Shown piece after piece: positions 1 to 8,235 of a stretch of DNA of 64,000 nucleotides. The stretch lies in NCBI GenBank assembly GCA_017543335.1, contig JAFYGE010000049.1, positions 26,308 through 90,307 of the forward strand, written 5' to 3'. Below the pieces are notes generated by a model. That model was not told where the DNA came from and searched no databases. It saw only the letters and a list, made by a program, of their open reading frames with translations. Position numbers and translations under genes: made by a program. Numbering within the stretch: the first letter of the stretch is position 1; each line of letters opens with the position of its first letter. This stretch comes from Ruminococcus sp. (GTDB lineage Bacteria; Bacillota; Clostridia; Oscillospirales; Ruminococcaceae).

Positions 1-137
1 CTCTTAAAGAAAACGGACTTGAAGTTATAGAAGACGTAGCACCTATCTCTGCAAGACTTATTGCAAATACAGTAAGCCTGAAACTCAGACACGCAGAGAT
101 CGACAGACTTATTAAACTGATAGAGGAGAATCTGTAA
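1..137 (+). CDS. hisG: ATP phosphoribosyltransferase, C-terminal end (partial)
   Basis: The window opens inside a reading frame whose last 44 codons end at the TAA at 135-137, overlapping the ATG of hisD. The tail contains PISARLIANTVSLKLRH followed by a short charged helix. This is the usual end of the short-form HisG catalytic subunit, which condenses ATP with PRPP in the first step of histidine synthesis. Short-form HisG normally needs HisZ, which would lie upstream outside the window. The position directly before hisD agrees. Only the end is visible, so the short-form assignment rests on the absence of an ACT-like C-terminal domain. Confidence 0.85.
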   Translation, partial: LKENGLEVIEDVAPISARLIANTVSLKLRHAEIDRLIKLIEENL

Positions 138-1423
138 TGAAAAAGATATTTGCAAACGGAACAGACGAAGCTGCTTTTCTCGCTGATCTCAAAAAAAGAA
201 GCGGCGAGACCAATAAAAAAGTTACAGAAGTAGTTTCCGAGATCATTGAAAACGTAAAAGAAAACGGCGACGATGCTGTTAAGAATTATACATTAAAGTT
301 TGACGGAAATCTCCCGCAGTACTATGAAGTACCAAGAGAGGTAATAAACGACGCTCTTACAGAGGCAGATCAGGATTTTGTAAATGCGTTGCTGAATGCA
401 CAGGCAAATATCGCAGATTTCCACCAGAAGCAAGTCGAGCAGAGCTTTATATCTCCAAAGGAGAACGGAGTTATACTCGGACAGAGAATAAGAGGTCTTG
501 AACGTGTTGGACTTTACGTTCCGGGCGGTACAGCTGCATATCCTTCAAGCGTACTCATGAACGCTATTCCTGCTAAAATAGCCGGAGTAAAAGAGATAAT
601 CATGGTAACACCACCGCTCAAAGACGGTACACCTAACAAGGATATACTCGTTGCTGCTGCTATTTGCGGAGTTGACCGTATATTCCTTTCAGGCGGAGCA
701 CAGGCTATCGCAGCACTTGCTTATGGTACAGAAGAAATACCAAAGTGTGACAAGATAGTAGGTCCCGGAAATATTTACGTTGCAACAGCAAAGAAGCTTC
801 TTTACGGAGTTGTGGACATTGACATGATAGCAGGTCCAAGTGAGATACTTGTAATTGCTGATGAAACTGCTGATCCAAAGTTTGCAGCAGCAGACCTCAT
901 GTCACAGGCTGAGCACGATGTACTTGCATCAGCAATAATGGTAACTACAAGTGAGAAGCTCGCTGATGAGACTATCAAGGAGATAGACCGTCAGAAGGAA
1001 TATCTTTCAAGAAAGGCAATAATCGAGAAGTCTTTAGAAGACTACGGTGCAATTATAATTGCAGACAGCCGTGAGAGATGTGTTGAGCTTGCTAACGAGA
1101 TAGCTCCGGAGCACCTTGAAGTACTTATGAAAGACCCATTTGAGCTTCTTGGCAGTCTTGATAATGCAGGTTCGATCTTCCTTGGAAATTATGCTTCTGA
1201 ACCACTTGGAGACTATTTTGCAGGTCCGAACCACGTTCTTCCGACAAGCGGTACAGCAAGATTCTTCTCACCTCTTGGAGTAGCAAGCTTTACAAAGCGT
1301 ACAAGCTACACTTACTACACTGAGGAAGCTCTCAGAGAAGCAAAGGATGATATAGTCCTCATAGCTGAAAGAGAAGGACTTACAGCACACGCAAATGCTA
1401 TAAAGGTAAGATTTGAAGACTAA
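137..1423 (+). CDS. hisD: Histidinol dehydrogenase
   Basis: This 428-aa protein has the normal family length. HisD is a zinc enzyme that oxidises L-histidinol to L-histidine in two NAD-dependent steps, the last reactions of the pathway, in the cytoplasm. Recognisable blocks are the nucleotide-binding VGPGNIYVA near residue 211 and IAPEHLEVL near residue 322, where the Glu-His pair acts as the catalytic acid/base. SGGAQAIAALAYGTE and GPNHVLPTSGTARF are also typical. The ATG overlaps the hisG stop, which suggests translational coupling. A 7-bp stem-loop follows the stop, before hisC. Confidence 0.97.
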   Translation: MKKIFANGTDEAAFLADLKKRSGETNKKVTEVVSEIIENVKENGDDAVKNYTLKFDGNLPQYYEVPREVINDALTEADQDFVNALLNAQANIADFHQKQVEQSFISPKENGVILGQRIRGLERVGLYVPGGTAAYPSSVLMNAIPAKIAGVKEIIMVTPPLKDGTPNKDILVAAAICGVDRIFLSGGAQAIAALAYGTEEIPKCDKIVGPGNIYVATAKKLLYGVVDIDMIAGPSEILVIADETADPKFAAADLMSQAEHDVLASAIMVTTSEKLADETIKEIDRQKEYLSRKAIIEKSLEDYGAIIIADSRERCVELANEIAPEHLEVLMKDPFELLGSLDNAGSIFLGNYASEPLGDYFAGPNHVLPTSGTARFFSPLGVASFTKRTSYTYYTEEALREAKDDIVLIAEREGLTAHANAIKVRFED

Positions 1424-1436
1424 GATAAAACGCAAT

Positions 1437-1459
1437 GGGGCGGCTTAAAATGTCGCCCT
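1437..1459 (+). repeat. Intercistronic GC stem-loop between hisD and hisC
   Basis: Arms GGGCGGC (1438-1444) and GTCGCCC (1452-1458) pair over 7 bp, including one G-T wobble, around an AT loop. No U-run follows, so it is not a good terminator. It may be an mRNA processing or stability element. Its GGGCG core resembles two hairpins in the pgk-tpiA-gpmI operon. Confidence 0.5.
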
Positions 1460-1496
1460 ATAGGTGTTTTATAAGAATAGAAACGGAAGGAAAAAT

Positions 1497-2555
1497 ATGA
1501 GTTATAAATTAAATAAAAAACTGGCTGACCTTGTTCCGTACGATCCGATAACAGGAACTTACAAGATAAGACTTGACGCTAATGAAAGCTGTTTTGACCT
1601 GAATGAAAAGCTCAGAGAAAAGGTACTGAAAAGCATAGCCGAGGTAAATTTCAATCGCTATCCTGATCCTCTTTCAGCAAGACCGGTAAAAGCGTTTTCT
1701 GATCTATACGGTATATCGCCTGAGTATGTAACAGCCGGAAATGGTTCGGATGAGCTTATAAGCGTGATAACCGGATGTTTTTTTGAAGCTGGAGATACTC
1801 TTGTTACTGTTTCAAACGATTTTTCAATGTACGGATTTTACGCTCAGCTTTCCGAACTTAAAGTTGAGACATATCAGAAAGAATCAGACCTTACTATCTC
1901 AGCAGATAAGCTTATTGACTTCTGTAAATCTAAGAATGCTAAGGGACTTATTTTTTCAAATCCATGCAACCCAACTTCACTTGGACTTAAAAAAGAAGAT
2001 GTAAGAAAGATAATAACTTCTTTGGAGGATTGTCTCGTTATTCTGGACGCAGCATATATGGACTTCTGGGATCAGTCACTTCTTGATGAAGTAAGTGAGT
2101 ATGACAATCTTATAATACTCAAAACCTGCTCAAAGGCTATCGGACTTGCAGCAGTCAGATTTGGATTTGCAGTTGCAAATAAAGTGATAACCAGAGCAAT
2201 GAGAGCAGCAAAATCACCATATAACAACGACTCAGTGGCACAAACTATAGTATCCGTGATGCTTGAAGAAAAGGACTATCTTGCGGAGTGCAGAGATATT
2301 ATAGTTAATGAGACAAAAAATCTCTATAACGAGATAAAATCCTTGAATTCACAGTATAATTGTTTTGATGAAATATATGAACCGTGCACTAACTTTGTAT
2401 TTATAAAGACTGACAAGTATCAGGAAATATATGATTTTATGCTTGAAAACTCCATAGCAATAAGAAAATTCAACGGCTATTTAAGAATAACAGCAGGCTC
2501 ACCTGAAGAAAATGCGGAGGTTATTGCTGTATTAAAGAAGTATCTGAATAAATAA
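1497..2555 (+). CDS. hisC: Histidinol-phosphate aminotransferase
   Basis: HisC is a PLP-dependent class I/II aminotransferase that converts imidazole-acetol phosphate plus glutamate to histidinol phosphate. The start chosen is the ATG at 1497 (352 aa), because GGAAGG lies just upstream. An in-frame ATG at 1464 would add an unlikely basic 11-residue leader. Family blocks include RLDANES near the N-terminus, NPCNPTSLG near residue 160, DAAYMDF (the Asp that contacts the PLP nitrogen) and the Schiff-base lysine in CSKAIGLAAVRFGF near residue 212. It lies between hisD and hisB in the operon. Confidence 0.95.
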   Translation: MSYKLNKKLADLVPYDPITGTYKIRLDANESCFDLNEKLREKVLKSIAEVNFNRYPDPLSARPVKAFSDLYGISPEYVTAGNGSDELISVITGCFFEAGDTLVTVSNDFSMYGFYAQLSELKVETYQKESDLTISADKLIDFCKSKNAKGLIFSNPCNPTSLGLKKEDVRKIITSLEDCLVILDAAYMDFWDQSLLDEVSEYDNLIILKTCSKAIGLAAVRFGFAVANKVITRAMRAAKSPYNNDSVAQTIVSVMLEEKDYLAECRDIIVNETKNLYNEIKSLNSQYNCFDEIYEPCTNFVFIKTDKYQEIYDFMLENSIAIRKFNGYLRITAGSPEENAEVIAVLKKYLNK

Positions 2556-2570
2556 CAGGGGAGGTCTATC

Positions 2571-3152
2571 ATGCGTAAAGCAACAATAAAACGTGATACC
2601 AAAGAAACACAGATAGCTATCACAGTCGAACTTGACGAAAAAGGCAGAGCTGATATCGATACCGGCATCGGATTTTTCGATCATATGTTGACTGCACTTT
2701 CTGTTCACAGCGGTATAAGCATGAACATAAAGGTAAAAGGTGACCTTCATGTTGATTGTCACCATACGATCGAAGATACAGGCATCGCACTTGGACAGGC
2801 ACTCGGAGAAGCTCTTGGAACAAAATCCGGCATTGTAAGATATGGTACGAGCTATATCCCTATGGACGAGTCACTTGCAATGGCGAGTCTTGACCTCAGC
2901 AACAGACCGTTTTTAGTATTTAATTGCCCTTTTACAAATCAGAGCTGCGGACAGTATGACCTTTGTATGACTGAGGAATTTTTCAGAGCATTCGCCTTCA
3001 ATTCCGGAATGACACTTCATATCAATCTTCTTTACGGCAGCAACGATCATCATAAAGCAGAAGCCGTATATAAAGCAGTAGCACACGCATTAAAAACAGC
3101 GATCACATTTAATGCAGACGGTTCTACATTGTCTACGAAAGGAGTGTTATAA
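2571..3152 (+). CDS. hisB: Imidazoleglycerol-phosphate dehydratase
   Basis: This 193-aa monofunctional dehydratase removes water from imidazole glycerol phosphate, using two manganese ions. The metal-binding histidine clusters are clear: FFDHML near residue 37, DCHHTIEDTGIALGQ near residues 62-76 and GSNDHHKAEAVYKA near residues 163-176. There is no N-terminal HAD phosphatase domain as in enterobacterial HisB, so histidinol phosphatase must be encoded elsewhere. A GGGGAGG site precedes the ATG. The stop overlaps the hisH start by one base. Confidence 0.97.
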   Translation: MRKATIKRDTKETQIAITVELDEKGRADIDTGIGFFDHMLTALSVHSGISMNIKVKGDLHVDCHHTIEDTGIALGQALGEALGTKSGIVRYGTSYIPMDESLAMASLDLSNRPFLVFNCPFTNQSCGQYDLCMTEEFFRAFAFNSGMTLHINLLYGSNDHHKAEAVYKAVAHALKTAITFNADGSTLSTKGVL

Positions 3153-3754
3153 TGATAGCAATAATTGATTACGGTGCAGGAAATATATTCAGCGTAAAGA
3201 ACGCACTTGACTATCTTGGCTTTGAGAACAGGCTTGTTTCAGACAAAGAGAGCATAATAGCAGCTGATTCAGTTATATTGCCGGGTGTCGGAGCATTTCC
3301 GGCTGCAATGAAAAAGCTCGAAGGAACAGGTCTTATCGATACAATTAAGTCCGAGGCACAGAAGAAGCCTTTCCTCGGAATATGCCTTGGTATGCAGCTT
3401 ATATTTGATAAGGGATATGAGTTTGAAGAATGTGACGGACTCGGACTTATAAATGGATCTGTAAGAAAAATGGAAGAAACTGATCTGATAATCCCGCATA
3501 TGGGCTGGAATAAGCTTGAAAAGCTTAATGACTGTCCGCTCATGAACGGTGTAGGCGATAACGAGTACGTATATTTTGTGCACTCATATAAAGCTCACTG
3601 CGAGGATAAGAACATATCTGCTTACTGCGAATACGGCGGCAGAGTACCTGCTCTCGTATATGACGGTAAATACGTTTTCGGAGCTCAGTTCCATCCGGAA
3701 AAGAGTGGAGAAACAGGACTTAAAATACTCAAAAATTTTGGAGGTCTGAAATGA
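3152..3754 (+). CDS. hisH: Imidazole glycerol phosphate synthase, glutamine amidotransferase subunit
   Basis: HisH (200 aa) hydrolyses glutamine and channels ammonia to HisF. The class I amidotransferase triad is visible: the nucleophilic Cys in GICLGMQL near residue 78, and the His-x-Glu pair in QFHPEKSG near residue 181. The N-terminus IAIIDYGAGNIFSV is typical. It overlaps hisB by one base and hisA by four, so the three are probably translationally coupled. Confidence 0.97.
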   Translation: MIAIIDYGAGNIFSVKNALDYLGFENRLVSDKESIIAADSVILPGVGAFPAAMKKLEGTGLIDTIKSEAQKKPFLGICLGMQLIFDKGYEFEECDGLGLINGSVRKMEETDLIIPHMGWNKLEKLNDCPLMNGVGDNEYVYFVHSYKAHCEDKNISAYCEYGGRVPALVYDGKYVFGAQFHPEKSGETGLKILKNFGGLK

Positions 3755-4476
3755 TTATATTTCCAGCTATAGATATAAAAGACGGAAACTGCGTTCGTCT
3801 GTTCAAGGGCGATTTTTCTACAGTTGAAAAGGTGGCAGCTGATTATCTTGAAACTGCAAAAAGCTTTGAAGATGCAGGAGCTGAGTGGATACACATGGTC
3901 GACCTTGACGGTGCTAAAGAGGGAAGACCTGTAAATACTAAGATATACACTGATGTAGCTGAAAAGACTAACCTTAAAGTAGAACTTGGCGGAGGAATCA
4001 GAAGTCTTGAAACAATAAAAGAGTACCTTGAAATGGGTATAACAAGAGTAATTCTTGGTTCAGTAGCATTAAAGAATCCTAAGCTCGTGTGTGACGCTGT
4101 AGAGAAATTCGGAAGCGAAAAGATAGTTGTTGGGATAGATGCAATGAACGAAATGGTCGCAACCGAAGGCTGGCTCGAAAGCTCAGACGTTAATTATATA
4201 GACCTTGCTAACAAGATGATAGATTCCGGAGTTAAGTATTTTATCTTCACCGACATATCTAAGGACGGTACTCTCTCCGGAGTAAACTGCGAGCAGCTCA
4301 AAAAGCTTGCTGACGCTACAGAGGGCAGAGCAAATATTGTAGCAAGCGGCGGAGTTCACACAATGAAGGATATAATAGCCTGCAAGGAAATGGGACTTTA
4401 CGGAACTATCTGCGGCAAGTCCATATACAAAGGAACTCTTGACCTGCGTGAAGCTATAGAATATGCAGTAAAGTAA
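3751..4476 (+). CDS. hisA: Phosphoribosylformimino-5-aminoimidazole carboxamide ribotide isomerase
   Basis: HisA (241 aa) is a beta/alpha barrel enzyme that performs the Amadori rearrangement of ProFAR to PRFAR, the substrate of HisF. The two catalytic aspartates sit in PAIDIKDG near residue 8 and in FTDISKDGTLSG near residue 166. Phosphate-binding loops ELGGGIRS and VASGGVHTMKD occur at the expected places. It overlaps hisH by four bases. Confidence 0.97.
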   Translation: MIIFPAIDIKDGNCVRLFKGDFSTVEKVAADYLETAKSFEDAGAEWIHMVDLDGAKEGRPVNTKIYTDVAEKTNLKVELGGGIRSLETIKEYLEMGITRVILGSVALKNPKLVCDAVEKFGSEKIVVGIDAMNEMVATEGWLESSDVNYIDLANKMIDSGVKYFIFTDISKDGTLSGVNCEQLKKLADATEGRANIVASGGVHTMKDIIACKEMGLYGTICGKSIYKGTLDLREAIEYAVK

Positions 4477-4488
4477 GCGAGGGAAAAT

Positions 4489-4686
4489 ATGGATTCTGTT
4501 ATGCTCGCAGCAATGAGTATATTGCTGTTGATAGGGATATTGATGATAGTTGCTCCTGACCAATGTCTGAGAGCAGACAAGCGTGGAGACAAAGAGCTTG
4601 CTGCTAAGGTAAGAAAATGCGGTTACGGTATTGTTGGACTAATGGCAGCTGTCGCCCTTCTTTCATTTAAATATACGATGTTTTAA
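4489..4686 (+). CDS. Small two-helix membrane protein inside the his operon
   Basis: This 65-aa protein has an ATG at 4489 preceded by GAGGG. It has two hydrophobic segments, about residues 4-21 and 44-60, joined by a charged loop rich in Lys, Arg and Asp. That layout predicts a hairpin membrane protein with the loop in the cytoplasm. It lies between hisA and hisF in the same direction. I recognise no family, and no histidine-pathway enzyme is this small. It is probably a real gene because of its start site, spacing and composition. Its function is unknown. Confidence 0.65.
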   Translation: MDSVMLAAMSILLLIGILMIVAPDQCLRADKRGDKELAAKVRKCGYGIVGLMAAVALLSFKYTMF

Positions 4687-4741
4687 AATTCTGTATTTAT
4701 ATATGGAAGCACCATGCAGTCATAAAGAACGGAGGTAAATA

Positions 4742-5497
4742 ATGCTTGCAAAGAGAATAATCCCATGCCTTGACGTAAGAAACGGAAAGGTAGTAAAGGG
4801 AGTAAATTTTGAAGGAATAAGAGATGTAGGCGACCCTGTTGTGTGTGCTGAGGAGTACAACAAACAGGGAGCTGATGAGATAGTTTTTTACGATATTACA
4901 GCTTCTTTTGAAGGACGAGGAGTATTCCTTGATGTCGTAAGAGAAACAGCAAAAAAGGTGTTTGTACCGCTCACAGTCGGCGGAGGAATCAAGGACGTAG
5001 ATGATATACGTGAGGCTCTGAGAGCCGGAGCTGACAAGGTATCAGTCAACTCTCAGGCAGTAAAAAATCCTCAGCTTATAAAGGACGGAGCCGATATTTT
5101 CGGCAGTCAGTGCATTTGTGTCGGAATCGACGCAAAGAAAATCGCTGACCACAAATGGACAGTATTTATAAACGGCGGACGTGTTGATATGGGTATCGAC
5201 CTTATAGATTGGGTACACCAGATAGAAAAGCTCGGAGCAGGGGAGATATGCCTGAACTCCATAGACGCTGACGGTACTAAAGAGGGCTTTGATATTGAAA
5301 TGCTCAAAGCGGTCTGTGACAATTGTACCATACCTGTAATTGCTAGCGGCGGTGCAGGAAAAATAAATGACTTCTACGAAGTTTTTGAAAAGACCGGAGC
5401 TACTGCTGCTCTTGCAGCTTCACTGTTCCATTTCAAGGAGCTCACAGTTGGACAGGTAAAGGATTATTGCCGTAACAAAGGTGTAATTGTGAGGTAA
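4742..5497 (+). CDS. hisF: Imidazole glycerol phosphate synthase, cyclase subunit
   Basis: HisF (251 aa) uses ammonia from HisH to cleave and cyclise PRFAR into imidazole glycerol phosphate and AICAR. The barrel is canonical: [17 protein letters not shown] with catalytic Asp near residue 11, [13 protein letters not shown] near residue 80, [13 protein letters not shown] with the second catalytic Asp near residue 175, and [17 protein letters not shown] site precedes the ATG. The length matches the family. Confidence 0.97.
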   Translation: MLAKRIIPCLDVRNGKVVKGVNFEGIRDVGDPVVCAEEYNKQGADEIVFYDITASFEGRGVFLDVVRETAKKVFVPLTVGGGIKDVDDIREALRAGADKVSVNSQAVKNPQLIKDGADIFGSQCICVGIDAKKIADHKWTVFINGGRVDMGIDLIDWVHQIEKLGAGEICLNSIDADGTKEGFDIEMLKAVCDNCTIPVIASGGAGKINDFYEVFEKTGATAALAASLFHFKELTVGQVKDYCRNKGVIVR

Positions 5498-5503
5498 ATA
5501 ATT

Positions 5504-5899
5504 ATGGATAAGATCTGGAATGAAATGTACGAAGCAGCAAAAGCTGTACTTGCACCGAGGCAGATCTCAGACTATGTTTTAGCAGGGGAAGTCTCAGCTG
5601 CAATACTCAGCAAGTCCGGAAAAATCTACACCGGAGTATGCATAGACACCTGCTCCACACTTGGCATTTGTGCGGAGAGAAATGCGATATTCAATATGAT
5701 TACAAATGGCGAGCAGGAAATAGAGCGAGTGCTCTGTATTGCACCTAACGAAAAGAAATGTGGTCCCTGTGGAGCCTGCCGTGAACTCATGGTACAGCTC
5801 ATGCCTGATACATATAAGGACATCCAGATAATGCTAAATTATACCACTGGTGAAACAGCAACACTCGGAGAATTGACTCCATACTGGTGGATAGGATAA
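5504..5899 (+). CDS. Cytidine deaminase-like protein embedded in the his operon
   Basis: This 131-aa protein belongs to the zinc-dependent cytidine deaminase fold. The zinc and catalytic motifs are CAERNAIF near residue 52, supplying a Cys ligand and the proton-shuttle Glu, and CGPCGACRELM near residue 86, supplying the two other Cys ligands. That Cys-Cys-Cys set is typical of homotetrameric CDA and blasticidin-S-deaminase-like enzymes. The start is 7 bases after the hisF stop and hisI follows after 9 bases, so it is fully within the operon. No step of histidine synthesis needs a deaminase of this type. Pyrimidine salvage is the default guess and the true substrate is unknown. Confidence 0.85.
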   Translation: MDKIWNEMYEAAKAVLAPRQISDYVLAGEVSAAILSKSGKIYTGVCIDTCSTLGICAERNAIFNMITNGEQEIERVLCIAPNEKKCGPCGACRELMVQLMPDTYKDIQIMLNYTTGETATLGELTPYWWIG

Positions 5900-5908
5900 G
5901 GAGTAATT

Positions 5909-6256
5909 ATGGTTAAAATCGACATAAATGACCTCGATAAATTCTTTGTAAAGGGAGAACTTATCCCTGCGATATGCTATGAGGTCAATACAAAAACAGT
6001 GCTAATGCTCGCATATATGAATAAGGAGAGCCTGAAAAAGACTCTTGAGACCGGATATACATGGTTCTGGAGCCGTTCCCGTCAGGAATACTGGAACAAG
6101 GGAGCTACATCCGGTCATTTACAGAAAGTAGTTTCCATATATGTAGACTGCGACAATGATACATTACTGGTTAATGTGGAGCAGACTGGTGTAGCTTGTC
6201 ATACCGGAAGCTACAGCTGTTTCTTCAATGAAATTTATAATAATGAGGAGAATTAA
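5909..6256 (+). CDS. hisI: Phosphoribosyl-AMP cyclohydrolase
   Basis: HisI (115 aa) is a zinc enzyme that opens the adenine ring of PR-AMP. The domain is monofunctional, since the HisE activity is a separate gene. Conserved blocks are [18 protein letters not shown], the [18 protein letters not shown] stretch, the metal-binding DCDND near residue 75 and [12 protein letters not shown] near residue 96, supplying zinc-binding Cys and His. The stop is just before the SD region of hisE. Confidence 0.96.
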   Translation: MVKIDINDLDKFFVKGELIPAICYEVNTKTVLMLAYMNKESLKKTLETGYTWFWSRSRQEYWNKGATSGHLQKVVSIYVDCDNDTLLVNVEQTGVACHTGSYSCFFNEIYNNEEN

Positions 6257-6257
6257 A

Positions 6258-6596
6258 ATGACAGTTTACGAAGAAATATTTGAGGTAATCAAAGAGAGAA
6301 AAAAGCAGTTTGAGAACGGAACAGCTGCTGAGAATTCATACACCTGCTATCTTTTTGACAAGGGCGTAGACAAAATCTGCAAAAAGGTCGGAGAAGAAGC
6401 TACAGAGACTGTTATCGCAGCTAAAAACGGTGATAATAATGAACTTATGAACGAGATAAACGACCTTCTTTATCATGTAATGGTACTTTGTGCTAATCAG
6501 GGACTTGAATGGTCTGATGTTGAGAAAGTACTTGATGAGAGAAACGAAAAGATCGGAAATCTCAAAAAGTTCCATGAAGTTGACAAAAACACCTGA
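6258..6596 (+). CDS. hisE: Phosphoribosyl-ATP pyrophosphatase
   Basis: HisE hydrolyses PR-ATP to PR-AMP and pyrophosphate. I place the start at the ATG at 6258 (112 aa, MTVYEEIFEV), because GAGGAG lies about 8 bases upstream. An in-frame ATG at 6228 falls inside hisI and would add ten unrelated residues. The all-alpha MazG-like fold shows in KVGEEATETVIAAKNGD, with the acidic metal-binding residues, and in EINDLLYHVMVL. It is the last gene of the operon and a strong terminator follows. Confidence 0.95.
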   Translation: MTVYEEIFEVIKERKKQFENGTAAENSYTCYLFDKGVDKICKKVGEEATETVIAAKNGDNNELMNEINDLLYHVMVLCANQGLEWSDVEKVLDERNEKIGNLKKFHEVDKNT

Positions 6597-6614
6597 TTAA
6601 GATTTGACATAAAG

Positions 6615-6655
6615 AAACTGCTTCACTACGTTAAAAGGAGTGAAGCAGTTTTTAT
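6615..6655 (+). terminator. Terminator of the his operon
   Basis: Arms AAACTGCTTCACT (6615-6627) and AGTGAAGCAGTTT (6639-6651) form a 13-bp stem followed by T-rich sequence. The A-run on the other side means it could also end transcription of the convergent gene whose stop lies at 6655. Confidence 0.9.
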
Positions 6656-7476
6656 TATTTATCGTATTTGTCTGATAACGACCTTTTCAGTTCATTAAAC
6701 TGTTCTTTAAAAGAAAGCTCTCTTTCAAAATCAAGTTTAGGGAAAGCTTTTTTAATTCTGTCGATATTAAAGCTATGTCTTGAGATGTAGACTTTGTATT
6801 TCTCACGGAGCTCGTCATATTTCTGTCGTAATTCAGCACTTTTTTCATCGAATTCCTCTTTTTTGTCCATAACATCTTCAACTTTATTAAAGATCTTTTC
6901 ACCGGTTTTATCTGAAATACGTCTCATTTCAGCAGAAATATCTTCCAGCAGGAGAATACGCTTTTTGTAGTGGATAATAGCCAAAACAGTGATAATCATA
7001 TCGCTTGCAAATCCTGTCATAAAGAAGGCAATGAATATCAAGCCTACTGTATGCGGTAATTTATCTACAAATACAGTTATTGTAGGATGAACAAGTCTTA
7101 CGACTATCAGGCAGGCGACTCCCCATAACAATGAGAATTTCAAACAGATATACCCGTGAAGGTTTAGTCGCTCGCCGGAATAATCCCACCAATGCATATG
7201 GAATATTTTTTCCAAGAGGAAGCCGGTAACAAGCTCCAGACATGATGTAAGAATTACCGAACCGATATATAGGATTATAATATCGTTCTTAATAGGTTCG
7301 AGAACAGATGCAACTATAATGACTCCGAAACCGTATATCGGGCAATATGGACCGTTCAAAAAACCACGGTTAATGAATTTACCATGTTCAACAGCCTGAT
7401 ACACAACTTCGAGGCACCATCCGAAAAAGGAATAAATGATAAAGAAAGAGAAAAGGTCATAAACACTAAAGCTTAT
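6655..7476 (-). CDS. CmpB-type (putative ABC-transporter type IV) membrane protein with probable ATA start
   Basis: The protein has an N-terminal membrane domain of about five helices and a charged coiled-coil tail (about residues 150-270) rich in Lys, Glu and Asp. The block RGFLNGPYCPIYGFG and the helix around HWWDYSGERLNLHGYICL identify the CmpB/PF06541 family, whose function is poorly known. The first conventional start (GTG at 7404) would cut into the conserved first helix. The frame stays open upstream and encodes FFIIYSFFGWCLEVVYQAV, which is the normal family N-terminus. The only plausible initiator is ATA at 7474-7476, exactly 8 bases after a GGAGG. A TGA precedes it in frame. The resulting length is 273 aa. 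It lies 15 bases after the LUD gene. Confidence 0.75.
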   Translation of the reverse strand: MSFSVYDLFSFFIIYSFFGWCLEVVYQAVEHGKFINRGFLNGPYCPIYGFGVIIVASVLEPIKNDIIILYIGSVILTSCLELVTGFLLEKIFHMHWWDYSGERLNLHGYICLKFSLLWGVACLIVVRLVHPTITVFVDKLPHTVGLIFIAFFMTGFASDMIITVLAIIHYKKRILLLEDISAEMRRISDKTGEKIFNKVEDVMDKKEEFDEKSAELRQKYDELREKYKVYISRHSFNIDRIKKAFPKLDFERELSFKEQFNELKRSLSDKYDK

Positions 7477-7491
7477 TCAGAACACCTCCGA

Positions 7492-8163
7492 TCAATAGCC
7501 AAGTTCTTCACCAACAATTATTACTTTAATACGTCCCTTATGACGCTGCTGAGCTGAAATGAGGTAATTGCAGCATATTCTCTTATCGCTGCGGCAGCCG
7601 TCCGACATTTGATGATCTGCTTTAGATAAAGATACGCACTGACCTGTTTCACCGCAATAAGTATTGCAGTCAAGACGCACACAGTTAGGCGGAGCTGCTA
7701 CAGTTTTTACTCTTACCTCAGCTTCGTCAAGGTCACGCACTATTTTATTGTATCCGGCAATGATTATAACTGATTCCGGACCAAAAGCAATAGCGGCTAT
7801 ACGATTGCTGTTGCCGTCGACATTGTAGAGTACACCGTCCTCAGTGATAGCATTAGTACTTGAAATATAAACATCAGCAGAGAATGCCTGTCTGTATATT
7901 TTTTCGATTTCTTCGGGAGTTTCTGCTTTTGATCTGTCGAGGTAATTATATTTTCCGGAATTCAGCAGATCAGAAAGTCCACACTCTTTGATCGTAACTG
8001 ATCCTCCGTGAGTAACGGTATCGCCGTCCTTCATGAGAGATTCAACGATCTGACAGACATCATTTTTAGTTTCTGCGTAATAGAATTCCATATTATTCTT
8101 TTTTAAAGCAGCTCCGACTCTCTCGATTTTCTTTTGAAGAACAATTTTTTTGTTATCGTCCAT
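7492..8163 (-). CDS. LUD-domain protein (LutC/YkgG-like)
   Basis: This 223-aa protein has a LUD (lactate utilisation, DUF162) domain over its whole length. Typical features are the nucleotide-fold block GDTVTHGGSVTIKECG near residue 46, the STNAITEDGVLYNVDGNSNRI region near residue 101 and the FGPESVIIIAGYNKIV strand. The C-terminal part has several cysteines (NCVRLDCNTYCGETGQC) that could bind metal. Stand-alone proteins of this type are common in Clostridia without lutAB. Here no lactate-oxidation genes are near, so a role in lactate use is not supported. AGGAG precedes the ATG. Confidence 0.8.
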   Translation of the reverse strand: MDDNKKIVLQKKIERVGAALKKNNMEFYYAETKNDVCQIVESLMKDGDTVTHGGSVTIKECGLSDLLNSGKYNYLDRSKAETPEEIEKIYRQAFSADVYISSTNAITEDGVLYNVDGNSNRIAAIAFGPESVIIIAGYNKIVRDLDEAEVRVKTVAAPPNCVRLDCNTYCGETGQCVSLSKADHQMSDGCRSDKRICCNYLISAQQRHKGRIKVIIVGEELGY

Positions 8164-8204
8164 AAAAATACTCCTTTAAAATATATTAAGCGTTATTAAA
8201 TAAT

Positions 8205-8227
8205 ATGCGGGACAAGAAGTCCCGCAT
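8205..8227 (-). terminator. Stem-loop downstream of hpf
   Basis: Arms ATGCGGGAC (8205-8213) and GTCCCGCAT (8219-8227) make a perfect 9-bp stem with a 5-base loop, just after the hpf stop on the minus strand. The following tract is AT-rich rather than pure T, so it is a moderate terminator or an attenuator before the LUD gene. Confidence 0.6.
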
Positions 8228-8235
8228 TAGTTTTA

